Part shown: positions 36,921 through 51,368 of the stretch, piece by piece
How the letters are laid out: every line of letters starts with the position of its first letter
Numbering within the stretch: the first letter of the stretch is position 1
DNA from: Mastigias papua
Taxonomy: Eukaryota > Cnidaria > Scyphozoa > Rhizostomeae > Mastigiidae
Assembly: GCA_964019165.1 (NCBI GenBank)
Contig: OZ025287.1
Span: 12,501-76,500, forward strand
Reading direction: 5' to 3'
Length of the DNA: 64,000 nucleotides
The notes under the pieces: model-generated
The model's database searches: none
What the model saw: the letters and a program-made list of their open reading frames with translations, nothing else
Told to the model about the DNA's origin: nothing
Program-made: the position numbers and the translations under genes

Positions 36921-39900
36921 ACTTCAGATTCGAAAGTTATGACAAAGCGAAAATCTTTGCAAAACTAATGCAGTTACTTTTACATTGTAGCCGAAATGCT
37001 GGAAAACAAACAACCAAAATCAATTGCAGATTCAAACGTGAAATGTTGCTATAGCCCAGGTAGCTTTTTCCAAAGTGACAAAAGTTACAATTTACAAAGT
37101 GCGAGTACAGCTAACAGCAACTCAATGGCACTCCAAATCAATACTACGACAAGGCACCCACTATCCGTCCAGTGATTCATTGTCTCTCAGCAAGTGGTAA
37201 TGTCATCTTTGTACTGTGGACAGTCATCGTCTATTGCCGTTTCCGATTCTTTCCCATTCCATGTCTCTCTCCTCACAATCATTCCACTCTCGCTCTCACA
37301 AAATCACAAACACAAAACCACAAACACAAACACAAACACAAACACAAACACAAACACAAAACAAGCACAACAGCTCAAAAACATGTTACAGAACACACAT
37401 CACATTTATCAACTAACTACTGCTATCTACTACTTCACACAGTAACTATGGACAGCTACCAACTAATTACAACTACACCTCATACCTCCAATAGATAAAT
37501 GAGCAAATAGATAATAGAGTAAATCAATCAGTAGATAAATCAACAACTCATCCATACCTCACACCATTAGCTTGTTTCCTTCAAACCAATTGTGCTCCAT
37601 CTTCAGTGGCATATTCACTTTCATCTCCACTTCCATCTCCACTAGAATATATCCTGCTCCAGTTTTATCATGATCCAAAACAACTAGAAACCATTTGACA
37701 ACACTGAAAACATACAGTCAGAACACTCAAATACGCTTACCTCTAGAAATTCACCTTATCCACTGCTCCGTCAATCAAGGCTTTCTTGTCCTACACAGTC
37801 CTATAGCAACTCCACGCGAAATATGGTATGAAACTCGAGCTCAATGCCACGATAACGCACTGCTCATCTACTTTGTCATCTACGGGCTCTAAGCAATCGG
37901 TCTCATATTCATTGCACTATCCACCGTCAACATCTATTTCCGTCGCCGATTCTCTCTCATTCCATATCTCTCTCCTCACAATCACTCCACTCGCACTCTC
38001 ACGAAATCACAAACACAAAACAAGCATAGTAACTCATAAACACGCTACAGAACACGTCACATTTATCTAACAATTATCCTTTGTTTACAAGCAAACATTC
38101 AAACCCCAATAAATATATAAAAACATAAATATATCAATAGAAATAATGCATACCACGCAGCACTAAGTCTTCTCCTTCAAATAACTTGTGTTCCTTCTCT
38201 GGTTAAAGTCCTGCGCAGAATGGAGCAGCACCAATACCCAGTAGAACTAATCAATGATGGTCATGAACTTCGGTTTTCATGCATTTACAGCTCTGTCTTG
38301 TCGGTAAGGTTACCGTCCTTTACTCTTGTTTCATTAACGACCTCATGCACTGCACCATGGGGTACGTAACCCAGTATGGGAGGCTGTTTGGGTGCTACAC
38401 CTTGCCCAAGGGTGACCCAGCACAGCAGCACTTAAGAGGTAGTGACATTCTCCTCAAAGCCACAGTAATCCTCAACTACGGCTGTGCTGCCGGATGTAGT
38501 TTAATGTCATACCCAGGACTAGATCAACCGATGCAAATTGACAATCACCAAATGTCATCTAACATTAACATTAACAACATATGCAACTTTTCGCAAAGCA
38601 GCAAGCCTACCAAAGTTGTATTTGTATCCCAAAATCATTCAAACTAAACATTATTGATAACTACTGCAGATTGGTGGAAAATTTTCAAACAATAACAAAT
38701 TTGTCGAGGAAAAGTTCCAGCACTGCTTTGCTATTGTACCCAAAACTCATGAACATTCAAAGGTAGCAATAATTTCTCCAGCTAAAAACACACTACTACA
38801 GAAGGATACAGTTTGTAGTAATGAGGACTACTTCTCTTGCACTGAAGCCAAACACGATATAAAATCGAACTTACCCATATTTAGTGCGACTAGAAAGGAA
38901 GGTAAAAAACAACAAAACATTTTCCTACAAACTTAGCCCATTGCTTTTCAACTGCACCCAAACCTGCTGAAAACTGATATGTAACAATAATTATTTCAGA
39001 CTAAACATTAAGACAGTAGCACGAATTTTCCGGAAACAATAACCAGTTCTGTTTAATTGTCGCCAATACCGATCTAAACTGAAAGCTAACAATATTTATT
39101 GTATACTAACTGGCACAAAATCTTCACACTTTTAGCATGAGAGTAAATCCATTGCTATTGAACTTCAGCCAAAACTGGTGAAAACTCAAATATATAGAAA
39201 TTAATTTTAAACGCAAAAACAATACGAAAGAGGCACAAATTTTGCACAAGCAAAGACCAGTTCTTTTGCATTGAAGCCAAAACCGATCTAATCTGAAAGT
39301 TCACAATATTCAATGGATTCTTACAAGTACCAAATCTGGGCACCTTTTGCAGTAAAGCAAGTATATTGCTTATGAACTGCAGCCAAAACTGGAGACGGCT
39401 CAAACTTTCACAATAATTTTACACGCAAAAACAATACGAAAAAAGCACAAATTTTACAGACAAAACAGACCAGTTCTTTTCCATTGCAGCCAAAACCAAT
39501 CTAATCTGACAGTTCACAATATTCAATGGATACTTACAAGTGCTAACTCTGAGCACATTTCGCAGTAAAGCAAGTCTATTGCATTTCAACTGCAGCCAAA
39601 ACTATGTAAACCTCAAATACAGACACTAATTTTACAAGCAAAACAATACGAAAACAGCACAAATTTTACAGGAAAAACAGACCAGTTCTTTTCCATTGCA
39701 GCCAAAACCAATCTAATCTGACAATTGACAATATTTAATGGATTCTTACAAGTACCAACAACTCTGAGCACTTTTTGCAGTAAAGCAAGCCTATTGCATT
39801 TCAACTGCAGCCAAAACTAGAGAAAACTCAAATATAGACACTAATTTTACAAGCCAAACAATACGAAAAAAGCACAAATTTTACAGGAAAAAGAGACCAG

Positions 39901-40484
39901 TTCTTTTGCATTGCAGCCAAAACCAATCTAATCTGAAAGTTCACAATATTCAATGGATACTTACAAGTGCTAACTCTGAGCACATTTCGCAGTAAAGCAA
40001 GTCTATTGCATTTCAACTGCAGCCAAAACTAGAGAAAACTCAAATATAGACACTAATTTTACAAGCCAAACAATATGAAAAAACACAAATTTTACTGGAA
40101 AAACAGACCAGTTCTTTTCCATTGCAGCCAAAACCAATCTAATCTGACAATTGACAATATTCAATGGATTCTTACAAGTACCAACAACTCTGAGCACTTT
40201 TTGCAGTAAAGCAAGTCTATTGCATTTGAATTGCAGCCAAAACTGGAGAAACCTCAAATATAGGCACTAATTTTACAAGCAAGACAATACGAAACAAGCA
40301 CAAAATTTGCACAAATGAAGAACAGGTCTTTTGCGTTGCAGCCAACACCAATATACAATGAAAGGCACCAATATTCATTGCATACTGACACGTAATACAA
40401 CATAAAACGTTTTTGTAGTTAAGTAAGCTCATCCCCTTTGTATTGCAACCAAAACTGAAGAACATTCAAACTCACCAAAATTTT
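36921..40484 (+). repeat. HOR unit U9 (3,564 bp)
   Basis: Longer than its class by one AAACAC hexamer, with minor indels. It shares GAAGGATACAG with U8. GAAAGAGGCAC near 39230 is private to this unit. Odd-numbered, but it lacks the CAACAACAAATTTG variant found in the other odd units from U5 on. Confidence 0.92.
37322..37357 (+). repeat. AAACAC hexamer microsatellite, 6 copies (U9)
   Basis: U9 alone has six hexamers at this site, one more than its neighbours. This explains why its core spans 1,983 bp between landmarks and not 1,977, and it marks U9 as a distinct unit. Confidence 0.95.
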
Positions 40485-43400
40485 ACTTCAGATTCGAAAG
40501 TTATGACAAAGCGAAAATCTTTGCAAAACTAATGCAGTTACTTTTACATTGTAGCCGAAATGCTGGAAAACAAACAACCAAAATCAATTGCAGATTCAAA
40601 CGTGAAATGTTGCTATAGCCCAGGTAGCTTTTTCCAAAGTGACAAAAGTTACAATTTACAAAGTGCGAGTACAGCTAACAGCAACTCAATGGCACTCCAA
40701 ATCAATACTACGACAAGGCACCCACTATCCGTCCAGTGATTCATTGTCTCTCAGCAAGTGGTAATGTCATCTTTGTACTGTGGACAGTCATCGTCTATTG
40801 CCGTTTCCGATTCTTTCCCATTCCATGTCTCTCTCCTCACAATCATTCCACTCTCGCTCTCACAAAATCACAAACACAAAACCACAAACACAAACACAAA
40901 CACAAACACAAACACAAAACAAGCACAACAGCTCAAAAACATGTTACAGAACACACATCACATTTATCAACTAACTACTGCTATCTACTACTTCACACAG
41001 TAACTATGGACAGCTACCAACTAATTACAACTACACCTCATACCTCCAATAGATAAATGAGCAAATAGATAATAGAGTAAATCAATCAGTAGATAAATCA
41101 ACAACTCATCCATACCTCACACCATTAGCTTGTTTCCTTCAAACCAATTGTGCTCCATCTTCAGTGGCATATTCACTTTCATCTCCACTTCCATCTCCAC
41201 TAGAATATATCCTGCTCCAGTTTTATCATGATCCAAAACAACTAGAAACCATTTGACAACACTGAAAACATACAGTCAGAACACTCAAATACGCTTACCT
41301 CTAGAAATTCACCTTATCCACTGCTCCGTCAATCAAGGCTTTCTTGTCCTACACAGTCCTATAGCAACTCCACGCGAAATATGGTATGAAACTCGAGCTC
41401 AATGCCACGATAACGCACTGCTCATCTACTTTGTCATCTACGGGCTCTAAGCAATCGGTCTCATATTCATTGCACTATCCACCGTCAACATCTATTTCCG
41501 TCGCCGATTCTCTCTCATTCCATATCTCTCTCCTCACAATCACTCCACTCGCACTCTCACGAAATCACAAACACAAAACAAGCATAGTAACTCATAAACA
41601 CGCTACAGAACACGTCACATTTATCTAACAATTATCCTTTGTTTACAAGCAAACATTCAAACCCCAATAAATATATAAAAACATAAATATATCAATAGAA
41701 ATAATGCATACCACGCAGCACTAAGTCTTCTCCTTCAAATAACTTGTGTTCCTTCTCTGGTTAAAGTCCTGCGCAGAATGGAGCAGCACCAATACCCAGT
41801 AGAACTAATCAATGATGGTCATGAACTTCGGTTTTCATGCATTTACAGCTCTGTCTTGTCGGTAAGGTTACCGTCCTTTACTCTTGTTTCATTAACGACC
41901 TCATGCACTGCACCATGGGGTACGTAACCCAGTATGGGAGGCTGTTTGGGTGCTACACCTTGCCCAAGGGTGACCCAGCACAGCAGCACTTAAGAGGTAG
42001 TGACATTCTCCTCAAAGCCACAGTAATCCTCAACTACGGCTGTGCTGCCGGATGTAGTTTAATGTCATACCCAGGACTAGATCAAACGATGCAAATTGAC
42101 AATCACCAAATGTCATCTAACATTAACATTAACAACATATGCAACTTTTCGCAAAGCAGCAAGCCTACCAAAGTTGTATTTGTATCCCAAAATCATTCAA
42201 ACTAAACATTATTGATAACTACTGCAGATTGGTGGAAAATTTTCAAACAATAACAAATTTGTCGAGGAAAAGTTCCAGCACTGCTTTGCTATTGTACCCA
42301 AAACTCATGAACATTCAAAGGTAGCAATAATTTCTCCAGCTAAAAACACACTACTACAGAAGGACACAGTTTGTAGTAATGAGGACTACTTCTCTTGCAC
42401 TGAAGCCAAACACGATATAAAATCGAACTTACCCATATTTAGTGCGACTAGAAAGGAAGGTAAAAAACAACAAAACATTTTCCTACAAACTTAGCCCATT
42501 GCTTTTCAACTGCACCCAAACCTGCTGAAAACTGATATGTAACAATAATTATTTCAGACTAAACATTAAGACAGTAGAACGAATTTTCCGGAAACAATAA
42601 CCAGTTCTGTTTAATTGTCGCCAATACCGATCTAAACTGAAAGCTAACAATATTTATTGTATACTAACTGGCACAAAATCTTCACACTTTTAGCATGAGA
42701 GTAAATCCATTGCTATTGAACTTCAGCCAAAACTGGTGAAAACTCAAATATATAGAAATTAATTTTAAACGCAAAAACAATACGAAAGAAGCACAAATTT
42801 TGCACAAGCAAAGACCAGTTCTTTTGCATTGAAGCCAAAACCGATCTAATCTGAAAGTTCACAATATTCAATGGATTCTTACAAGTACCAAATCTGGGCA
42901 CCTTTTGCAGTAAAGCAAGTATATTGCTTATGAACTGCAGCCAAAACTGGAGACGGCTCAAACTTTCACAATAATTTTACACGCAAAAACAATACGAAAA
43001 AAGCAAAAATTTTACAAACAAAACAGACCAGTTCTTTTGCATTGCAGCCAAAACCAATCTAATCTGAAAGTTCACACTATTCAATGGATACTTACAAGTG
43101 CTAACTCTGAGCACATTTCGCAGTAAAGCAAGTCTATTGCATTTCAACTACAGCCAAAACTATGTAAAACTCAAATACAGACACTAATTTTACAAGCCAA
43201 ACAATACGAAAAAAGCACAAATTTTACAGGAAAAAAGGACCAGTTCTTTTCCATTGCAGCCAAAACCAATCTAATCTGAAAGTTCACAATATTCAATGGA
43301 TACTTACAAGTGCTAACTCTGAGCACATTTCGCAGTAAAGCAAGTCTATTGCATTTCAACTGCAGCCAAAACTATGTAAAACTCAAATACAGACACTAAT

Positions 43401-44253
43401 TTTACAAGCAAAACAATACGAAAACAGCACAAATTTTACAGGAAAAACAGACCAGTTCTTTTCCATTGCAGCCAAAACCAATCTAATCTGACAATTGACA
43501 ATATTCAATGGATTCTTACAAGTACCAACAACTCTGAGCACTTTTTGCAGTAAAGCAAGTCTATTGCATTTCAACTACAGCCAAAACTATGTAAAACTCA
43601 AATACAGACACTAATTTTACAAGCCAAACAATACGAAAAAACACAAATTTTACAGGAAAACAAGACCAGTTCTTTTCCATTGCAGCCAAAACCAATCTAA
43701 TCTGAAAGTTCACAATATTCAATGGATACTTACAAGTGCTAACTCTGAGCACATTTCGCAGTAAAGCAAGTCTATTGCATTTCAACTGCAGCCAAAACTA
43801 GAGAAAACTCAAATATAGACACTAATTTTACAAGCAAAACAATATGAAAAAACACAAATTTTACTGGAAAAACAGACCAGTTCTTTTCCATTGCAGCCAA
43901 AACCAATCTAATCTGACAATTGACAATATTCAATGGATTCTTACAAGTACCAACAACTCTGAGCACTTTTTGCAGTAAAGCAAGTCTATTGCATTTGAAT
44001 TGCAGCCAAAACTGGAGAAACCTCAAATATAGGCACTAATTTTACAAGCAAGACAATACGAAACAAGCACAAAATTTGCACAAATGAAGAACAGGTCTTT
44101 TGCGTTGCAGCCAACACCAATATACAATGAAAGGCACCAATATTCATTGCATACTGACACGTAATACAACATAAAACATTTTTGCAGTTAAGTAAGCTCA
44201 TCCCCTTTGTATTGCAACCAAAACTGAAGAACATTCAAACTCACCAAAATTTT
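40485..44253 (+). repeat. HOR unit U10 (3,769 bp, four optional monomers)
   Basis: First unit of the alternating 3,769/3,346 series. It carries CAGTAGAACGAA (about 42574) and the private GATCAAACGATG change near 42083. Its four optional monomers include two with AACTATGTAAAACTC. Confidence 0.92.
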
Positions 44254-47200
44254 ACTTCAGATTCGAAAGTTATGACAAAGCGAAAATCTTTGCAAAACTA
44301 ATGCAGTTACTTTTACATTGTAGCCGAAATGCTGGAAAACAAACAACCAAAATCAATTGCAGATTCAAACGTGAAATGTTGCTATAGCCCAGGTAGCTTT
44401 TTCCAAAGTGACAAAAGTTACAATTTACAAAGTGCGAGTACAGCTAACAGCAACTCAATGGCACTCCAAATCAATACTACGACAAGGCACCCACTATCCG
44501 TCCAGTGATTCATTGTCTCTCAGCAAGTGGTAATGTCATCTTTGTACTGTGGACAGTCATCGTCTATTGCCGTTTCCGATTCTTTCCCATTCCATGTCTC
44601 TCTCCTCACAATCATTCCACTCTCGCTCTCACAAAATCACAAACACAAAACCACAAACACAAACACAAACACAAACACAAACACAAAACAAGCACAACAG
44701 CTCAAAAACATGTTACAGAACACACATCACATTTATCAACTAACTACTGCTATCTACTACTTCACACAGTAACTATGGACAGCTACCAACTAATTACAAC
44801 TACACCTCATACCTCCAATAGATAAATGAGCAAATAGATAATAGAGTAAATCAATCAGTAGATAAATCAACAACTCATCCATACCTCACACCATTAGCTT
44901 GTTTCCTTCAAACCAATTGTGCTCCATCTTCAGTGGCATATTCACTTTCATCTCCACTTCCATCTCCACTAGAATATATCCTGCTCCAGTTTTATCATGA
45001 TCCAAAACAACTAGAAACCATTTGACAACACTGAAAACATACAGTCAGAACACTCAAATACGCTTACCTCTAGAAATTCACCTTATCCACTGCTCCGTCA
45101 ATCAAGGCTTTCTTGTCCTACACAGTCCTATAGCAACTCCACGCGAAATATGGTATGAAACTCGAGCTCAATGCCACGATAACGCACTGCTCATCTACTT
45201 TGTCATCTACGGGCTCTAAGCAATCGGTCTCATATTCATTGCACTATCCACCGTCAACATCTATTTCCGTCGCCGATTCTCTCTCATTCCATATCTCTCT
45301 CCTCACAATCACTCCACTCGCACTCTCACGAAATCACAAACACAAAACAAGCATAGTAACTCATAAACACGCTACAGAACACGTCACATTTATCTAACAA
45401 TTATCCTTTGTTTACAAGCAAACATTCAAACCCCAATAAATATATAAAAACATAAATATATCAATAGAAATAATGCATACCACGCAGCACTAAGTCTTCT
45501 CCTTCAAATAACTTGTGTTCCTTCTCTGGTTAAAGTCCTGCGCAGAATGGAGCAGCACCAATACCCAGTAGAACTAATCAATGATGGTCATGAACTTCGG
45601 TTTTCATGCATTTACAGCTCTGTCTTGTCGGTAAGGTTACCGTCCTTTACTCTTGTTTCATTAACGACCTCATGCACTGCACCATGGGGTACGTAACCCA
45701 GTATGGGAGGCTGTTTGGGTGCTACACCTTGCCCAAGGGTGACCCAGCACAGCAGCACTTAAGAGGTAGTGACATTCTCCTCAAAGCCACAGTAATCCTC
45801 AACTACGGCTGTGCTGCCGGATGTAGTTTAATGTCATACCCAGGACTAGATCAACCGATGCAAATTGACAATCACCAAATGTCATCTAACATTAACATTA
45901 ACAACATATGCAACTTTTCGCAAAGCAGCAAGCCTACCAAAGTTGTATTTGTATCCCAAAATCATTCAAACTAAACATTATTGATAACTACTGCAGATTG
46001 GTGGAAAATTTTCAAACAACAACAAATTTGTCGAGGAAAAGTTCCAGCACTGCTTTGCTATTGTACCCAAAACTCATGAACATTCAAAGGTAGCAATAAT
46101 TTCTCCAGCTAAAAACACACTACTACAGAAGGACACAGTTTGTAGTAATGAGGACTACTTCTCTTGCACTGAAGCCAAACACGATATAAAATCGAACTTA
46201 CCCATATTTAGTGCGACTAGAAAGGAAGGTAAAAAACAACAAAACATTTTCCTACAAACTTAGCCCATTGCTTTTCAACTGCACCCAAACCTGCTGAAAA
46301 CTGATATGTAACAATAATTATTTCAGACTAAACATTAAGACAGTAGCACGAATTTTCCGGAAACAATAACCAGTTCTGTTTAATTGTCGCCAATACCGAT
46401 CTAAACTGAAAGCTAACAATATTTATTGTATACTAACTGGCACAAAATCTTCACACTTTTAGCATGAGAGTAAATCCATTGCTATTGAACTTCAGCCAAA
46501 ACTGGTGAAAACTCAAATATATAGAAATTAATTTTAAACGCAAAAACAATACGAAAGAAGCACAAATTTTGCACAAGCAAAGACCAGTTCTTTTGCATTG
46601 AAGCCAAAACCGATCTAATCTGAAAGTTCACAATATTCAATGGATTCTTACAAGTACCAAATCTGGGCACCTTTTGCAGTAAAGCAAGTATATTGCTTAT
46701 GAACTGCAGCCAAAACTGGAGACGGCTCAAACTTTCACAATAATTTTACACGCAAAAACAATACCAAAAAAGCACAAATTTTACAAACAAAAAAGACCAG
46801 TTCTTTTGCATTGCAGCCAAAACCAATCTAATCTGAAAGTTCACAATATTCAATGGATTCTTACAAGTACCAACAACTCTGAGCACTTTTTGCAGTAAAG
46901 CAAGTCTATTGCATTTCAACTACAGCCAAAACTATGTAAAACTCAAATACAGACACTAATTTTACAAGCCAAACAATACGAAAAAACACAAATTTTACAG
47001 GAAAAAAAGACCAGTTCTTTTCCATTGCAGCCAAAACCAATCTAATCTGAAAGTTCACAATATTCAATGGATACTTACAAGTGCTAACTCTGAGCACATT
47101 TCGCAGTAAAGCAAGTCTATTGCATTTCAACTGCAGCCAAAACTAGAGAAAACTCAAATATAGACACTAATTTTACAAGCCAAACAATATGAAAAAACAC

Positions 47201-47599
47201 AAATTTTACTGGAAAAACAGACCAGTTCTTTTCCATTGCAGCCAAAACCAATCTAATCTGACAATTGACAATATTCAATGGATTCTTACAAGTACCAACA
47301 ACTCTGAGCACTTTTTGCAGTAAAGCAAGTCTATTGCATTTGAATTGCAGCCAAAACTGGAGAAACCTCAAATATAGGCACTAATTTTACAAGCAAGACA
47401 ATACGAAACAAGCACAAAATTTGCACAAATGAAGAACAGGTCTTTTGCGTTGCAGCCAACACCAATATACAATGAAAGGCACCAATATTCATTGCATACT
47501 GACACGTAATACAACATAAAACATTTTTGCAGTTAAGTAAGCTCATCCCCTTTGTATTGCAACCAAAACTGAAGAACATTCAAACTCACCAAAATTTTT
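44254..47599 (+). repeat. HOR unit U11 (3,346 bp, two optional monomers)
   Basis: Short partner in the dimer. It has CAACAACAAATTTG (about 46016) and CAATACCAAAAAAGC near 46761. An extra T in the run just before its right boundary (about 47594) opens a short 68-codon frame that is an indel by-product. Confidence 0.92.
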
Positions 47600-50500
47600 A
47601 CTTCAGATTCGAAAGTTATGACAAAGCGAAAATCTTTGCAAAACTAATGCAGTTACTTTTACATTGTAGCCGAAATGCTGGAAAACAAACAACCAAAATC
47701 AATTGCAGATTCAAACGTGAAATGTTGCTATAGCCCAGGTAGCTTTTTCCAAAGTGACAAAAGTTACAATTTACAAAGTGCGAGTACAGCTAACAGCAAC
47801 TCAATGGCACTCCAAATCAATACTACGACAAGGCACCCACTATCCGTCCAGTGATTCATTGTCTCTCAGCAAGTGGTAATGTCATCTTTGTACTGTGGAC
47901 AGTCATCGTCTATTGCCGTTTCCGATTCTTTCCCATTCCATGTCTCTCTCCTCACAATCATTCCACTCTCGCTCTCACAAAATCACAAACACAAAACCAC
48001 AAACACAAACACAAACACAAACACAAACACAAAACAAGCACAACAGCTCAAAAACATGTTACAGAACACACATCACATTTATCAACTAACTACTGCTATC
48101 TACTACTTCACACAGTAACTATGGACAGCTACCAACTAATTACAACTACACCTCATACCTCCAATAGATAAATGAGCAAATAGATAATAGAGTAAATCAA
48201 TCAGTAGATAAATCAACAACTCATCCATACCTCACACCATTAGCTTGTTTCCTTCAAACCAATTGTGCTCCATCTTCAGTGGCATATTCACTTTCATCTC
48301 CACTTCCATCTCCACTAGAATATATCCTGCTCCAGTTTTATCATGATCCAAAACAACTAGAAACCATTTGACAACACTGAAAACATACAGTCAGAACACT
48401 CAAATACGCTTACCTCTAGAAATTCACCTTATCCACTGCTCCGTCAATCAAGGCTTTCTTGTCCTACACAGTCCTATAGCAACTCCACGCGAAATATGGT
48501 ATGAAACTCGAGCTCAATGCCACGATAACGCACTGCTCATCTACTTTGTCATCTACGGGCTCTAAGCAATCGGTCTCATATTCATTGCACTATCCACCGT
48601 CAACATCTATTTCCGTCGCCGATTCTCTCTCATTCCATATCTCTCTCCTCACAATCACTCCACTCGCACTCTCACGAAATCACAAACACAAAACAAGCAT
48701 AGTAACTCATAAACACGCTACAGAACACGTCACATTTATCTAACAATTATCCTTTGTTTACAAGCAAACATTCAAACCCCAATAAATATATAAAAACATA
48801 AATATATCAATAGAAATAATGCATACCACGCAGCACTAAGTCTTCTCCTTCAAATAACTTGTGTTCCTTCTCTGGTTAAAGTCCTGCGCAGAATGGAGCA
48901 GCACCAATACCCAGTAGAACTAATCAATGATGGTCATGAACTTCGGTTTTCATGCATTTACAGCTCTGTCTTGTCGGTAAGGTTACCGTCCTTTACTCTT
49001 GTTTCATTAACGACCTCATGCACTGCACCATGGGGTACGTAACCCAGTATGGGAGGCTGTTTGGGTGCTACACCTTGCCCAAGGGTGACCCAGCACAGCA
49101 GCACTTAAGAGGTAGTGACATTCTCCTCAAAGCCACAGTAATCCTCAACTACGGCTGTGCTGCCGGATGTAGTTTAATGTCATACCCAGGACTAGATCAA
49201 CCGATGCAAATTGACAATCACCAAATGTCATCTAACATTAACATTAACAACATATGCAACTTTTCGCAAAGCAGCAAGCCTACCAAAGTTGTATTTGTAT
49301 CCCAAAATCATTCAAACTAAACATTATTGATAACTACTGCAGATTGGTGGAAAATTTTCAAACAATAACAAATTTGTCGAGGAAAAGTTCCAGCACTGCT
49401 TTGCTATTGTACCCAAAACTCATGAACATTCAAAGGTAGCAATAATTTCTCCAGCTAAAAACACACTACTACAGAAGGACACAGTTTGTAGTAATGAGGA
49501 CTACTTCTCTTGCACTGAAGCCAAACACGATATAAAATCGAACTTACCCATATTTAGTGCGACTAGAAAGGAAGGTAAAAAACAACAAAACATTTTCCTA
49601 CAAACTTAGCCCATTGCTTTTCAACTGCACCCAAACCTGCTGAAAACTGATATGTAACAATAATTATTTCAGACTAAACATTAAGACAGTAGAACGAATT
49701 TTCCGGAAACAATAACCAGTTCTGTTTAATTGTCGCCAATACCGATCTAAACTGAAAGCTAACAATATTTATTGTATACTAACTGGCACAAAATCTTCAC
49801 ACTTTTAGCATGAGAGTAAATCCATTGCTATTGAACTTCAGCCAAAACTGGTGAAAACTCAAATATATAGAAATTAATTTTAAACGCAAAAACAATACGA
49901 AAGAAGCACAAATTTTGCACAAGCAAAGACCAGTTCTTTTGCATTGAAGCCAAAACCGATCTAATCTGAAAGTTCACAATATTCAATGGATTCTTACAAG
50001 TACCAAATCTGGGCACCTTTTGCAGTAAAGCAAGTATATTGCTTATGAACTGCAGCCAAAACTGGAGACGGCTCAAACTTTCACAATAATTTTACACGCA
50101 AAAACAATACGAAAAAAGCAAAAATTTTACAAACAAAACAGACCAGTTCTTTTGCATTGCAGCCAAAACCAATCTAATCTGAAAGTTCACACTATTCAAT
50201 GGATACTTACAAGTGCTAACTCTGAGCACATTTCGCAGTAAAGCAAGTCTATTGCATTTCAACTACAGCCAAAACTATGTAAAACTCAAATACAGACACT
50301 AATTTTACAAGCCAAACAATACGAAAAAAGCACAAATTTTACAGGAAAAAAGGACCAGTTCTTTTCCATTGCAGCCAAAACCAATCTAATCTGAAAGTTC
50401 ACAATATTCAATGGATACTTACAAGTGCTAACTCTGAGCACATTTCGCAGTAAAGCAAGTCTATTGCATTTCAACTGCAGCCAAAACTATGTAAAACTCA

Positions 50501-51368
50501 AATACAGACACTAATTTTACAAGCAAAACAATACGAAAACAGCACAAATTTTACAGGAAAAACAGACCAGTTCTTTTCCATTGCAGCCAAAACCAATCTA
50601 ATCTGACAATTGACAATATTCAATGGATTCTTACAAGTACCAACAACTCTGAGCACTTTTTGCAGTAAAGCAAGTCTATTGCATTTCAACTACAGCCAAA
50701 ACTATGTAAAACTCAAATACAGACACTAATTTTACAAGCCAAACAATACGAAAAAACACAAATTTTACAGGAAAACAAGACCAGTTCTTTTCCATTGCAG
50801 CCAAAACCAATCTAATCTGAAAGTTCACAATATTCAATGGATACTTACAAGTGCTAACTCTGAGCACATTTCGCAGTAAAGCAAGTCTATTGCATTTCAA
50901 CTGCAGCCAAAACTAGAGAAAACTCAAATATAGACACTAATTTTACAAGCAAAACAATATGAAAAAACACAAATTTTACTGGAAAAACAGACCAGTTCTT
51001 TTCCATTGCAGCCAAAACCAATCTAATCTGACAATTGACAATATTCAATGGATTCTTACAAGTACCAACAACTCTGAGCACTTTTTGCAGTAAAGCAAGT
51101 CTATTGCATTTGAATTGCAGCCAAAACTGGAGAAACCTCAAATATAGGCACTAATTTTACAAGCAAGACAATACGAAACAAGCACAAAATTTGCACAAAT
51201 GAAGAACAGGTCTTTTGCGTTGCAGCCAACACCAATATACAATGAAAGGCACCAATATTCATTGCATACTGACACGTAATACAACATAAAACATTTTTGC
51301 AGTTAAGTAAGCTCATCCCCTTTGTATTGCAACCAAAACTGAAGAACATTCAAACTCACCAAAATTTT
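47600..51368 (+). repeat. HOR unit U12 (3,769 bp)
   Basis: Matches U10 in monomer order and in CAGTAGAACGAA (about 49689), at offset 7,115. It keeps the GATCAACCGATG form that U10 lost. Confidence 0.92.

Larger units (their letters stand above)
40485..47599 (+). repeat. 7,115-bp dimeric super-unit, copy 1 (U10+U11)
   Basis: Long (3,769) plus short (3,346) unit. The pair repeats at offset 7,115 with shared monomer order and shared single-base variants. Confidence 0.88.

Noticed and set aside
47527..47733. 68-codon plus frame seen only in U11, U13 and U15
   Set aside because: Created by a single extra T in a T-run at the unit boundary; it is a variant marker, not a gene.
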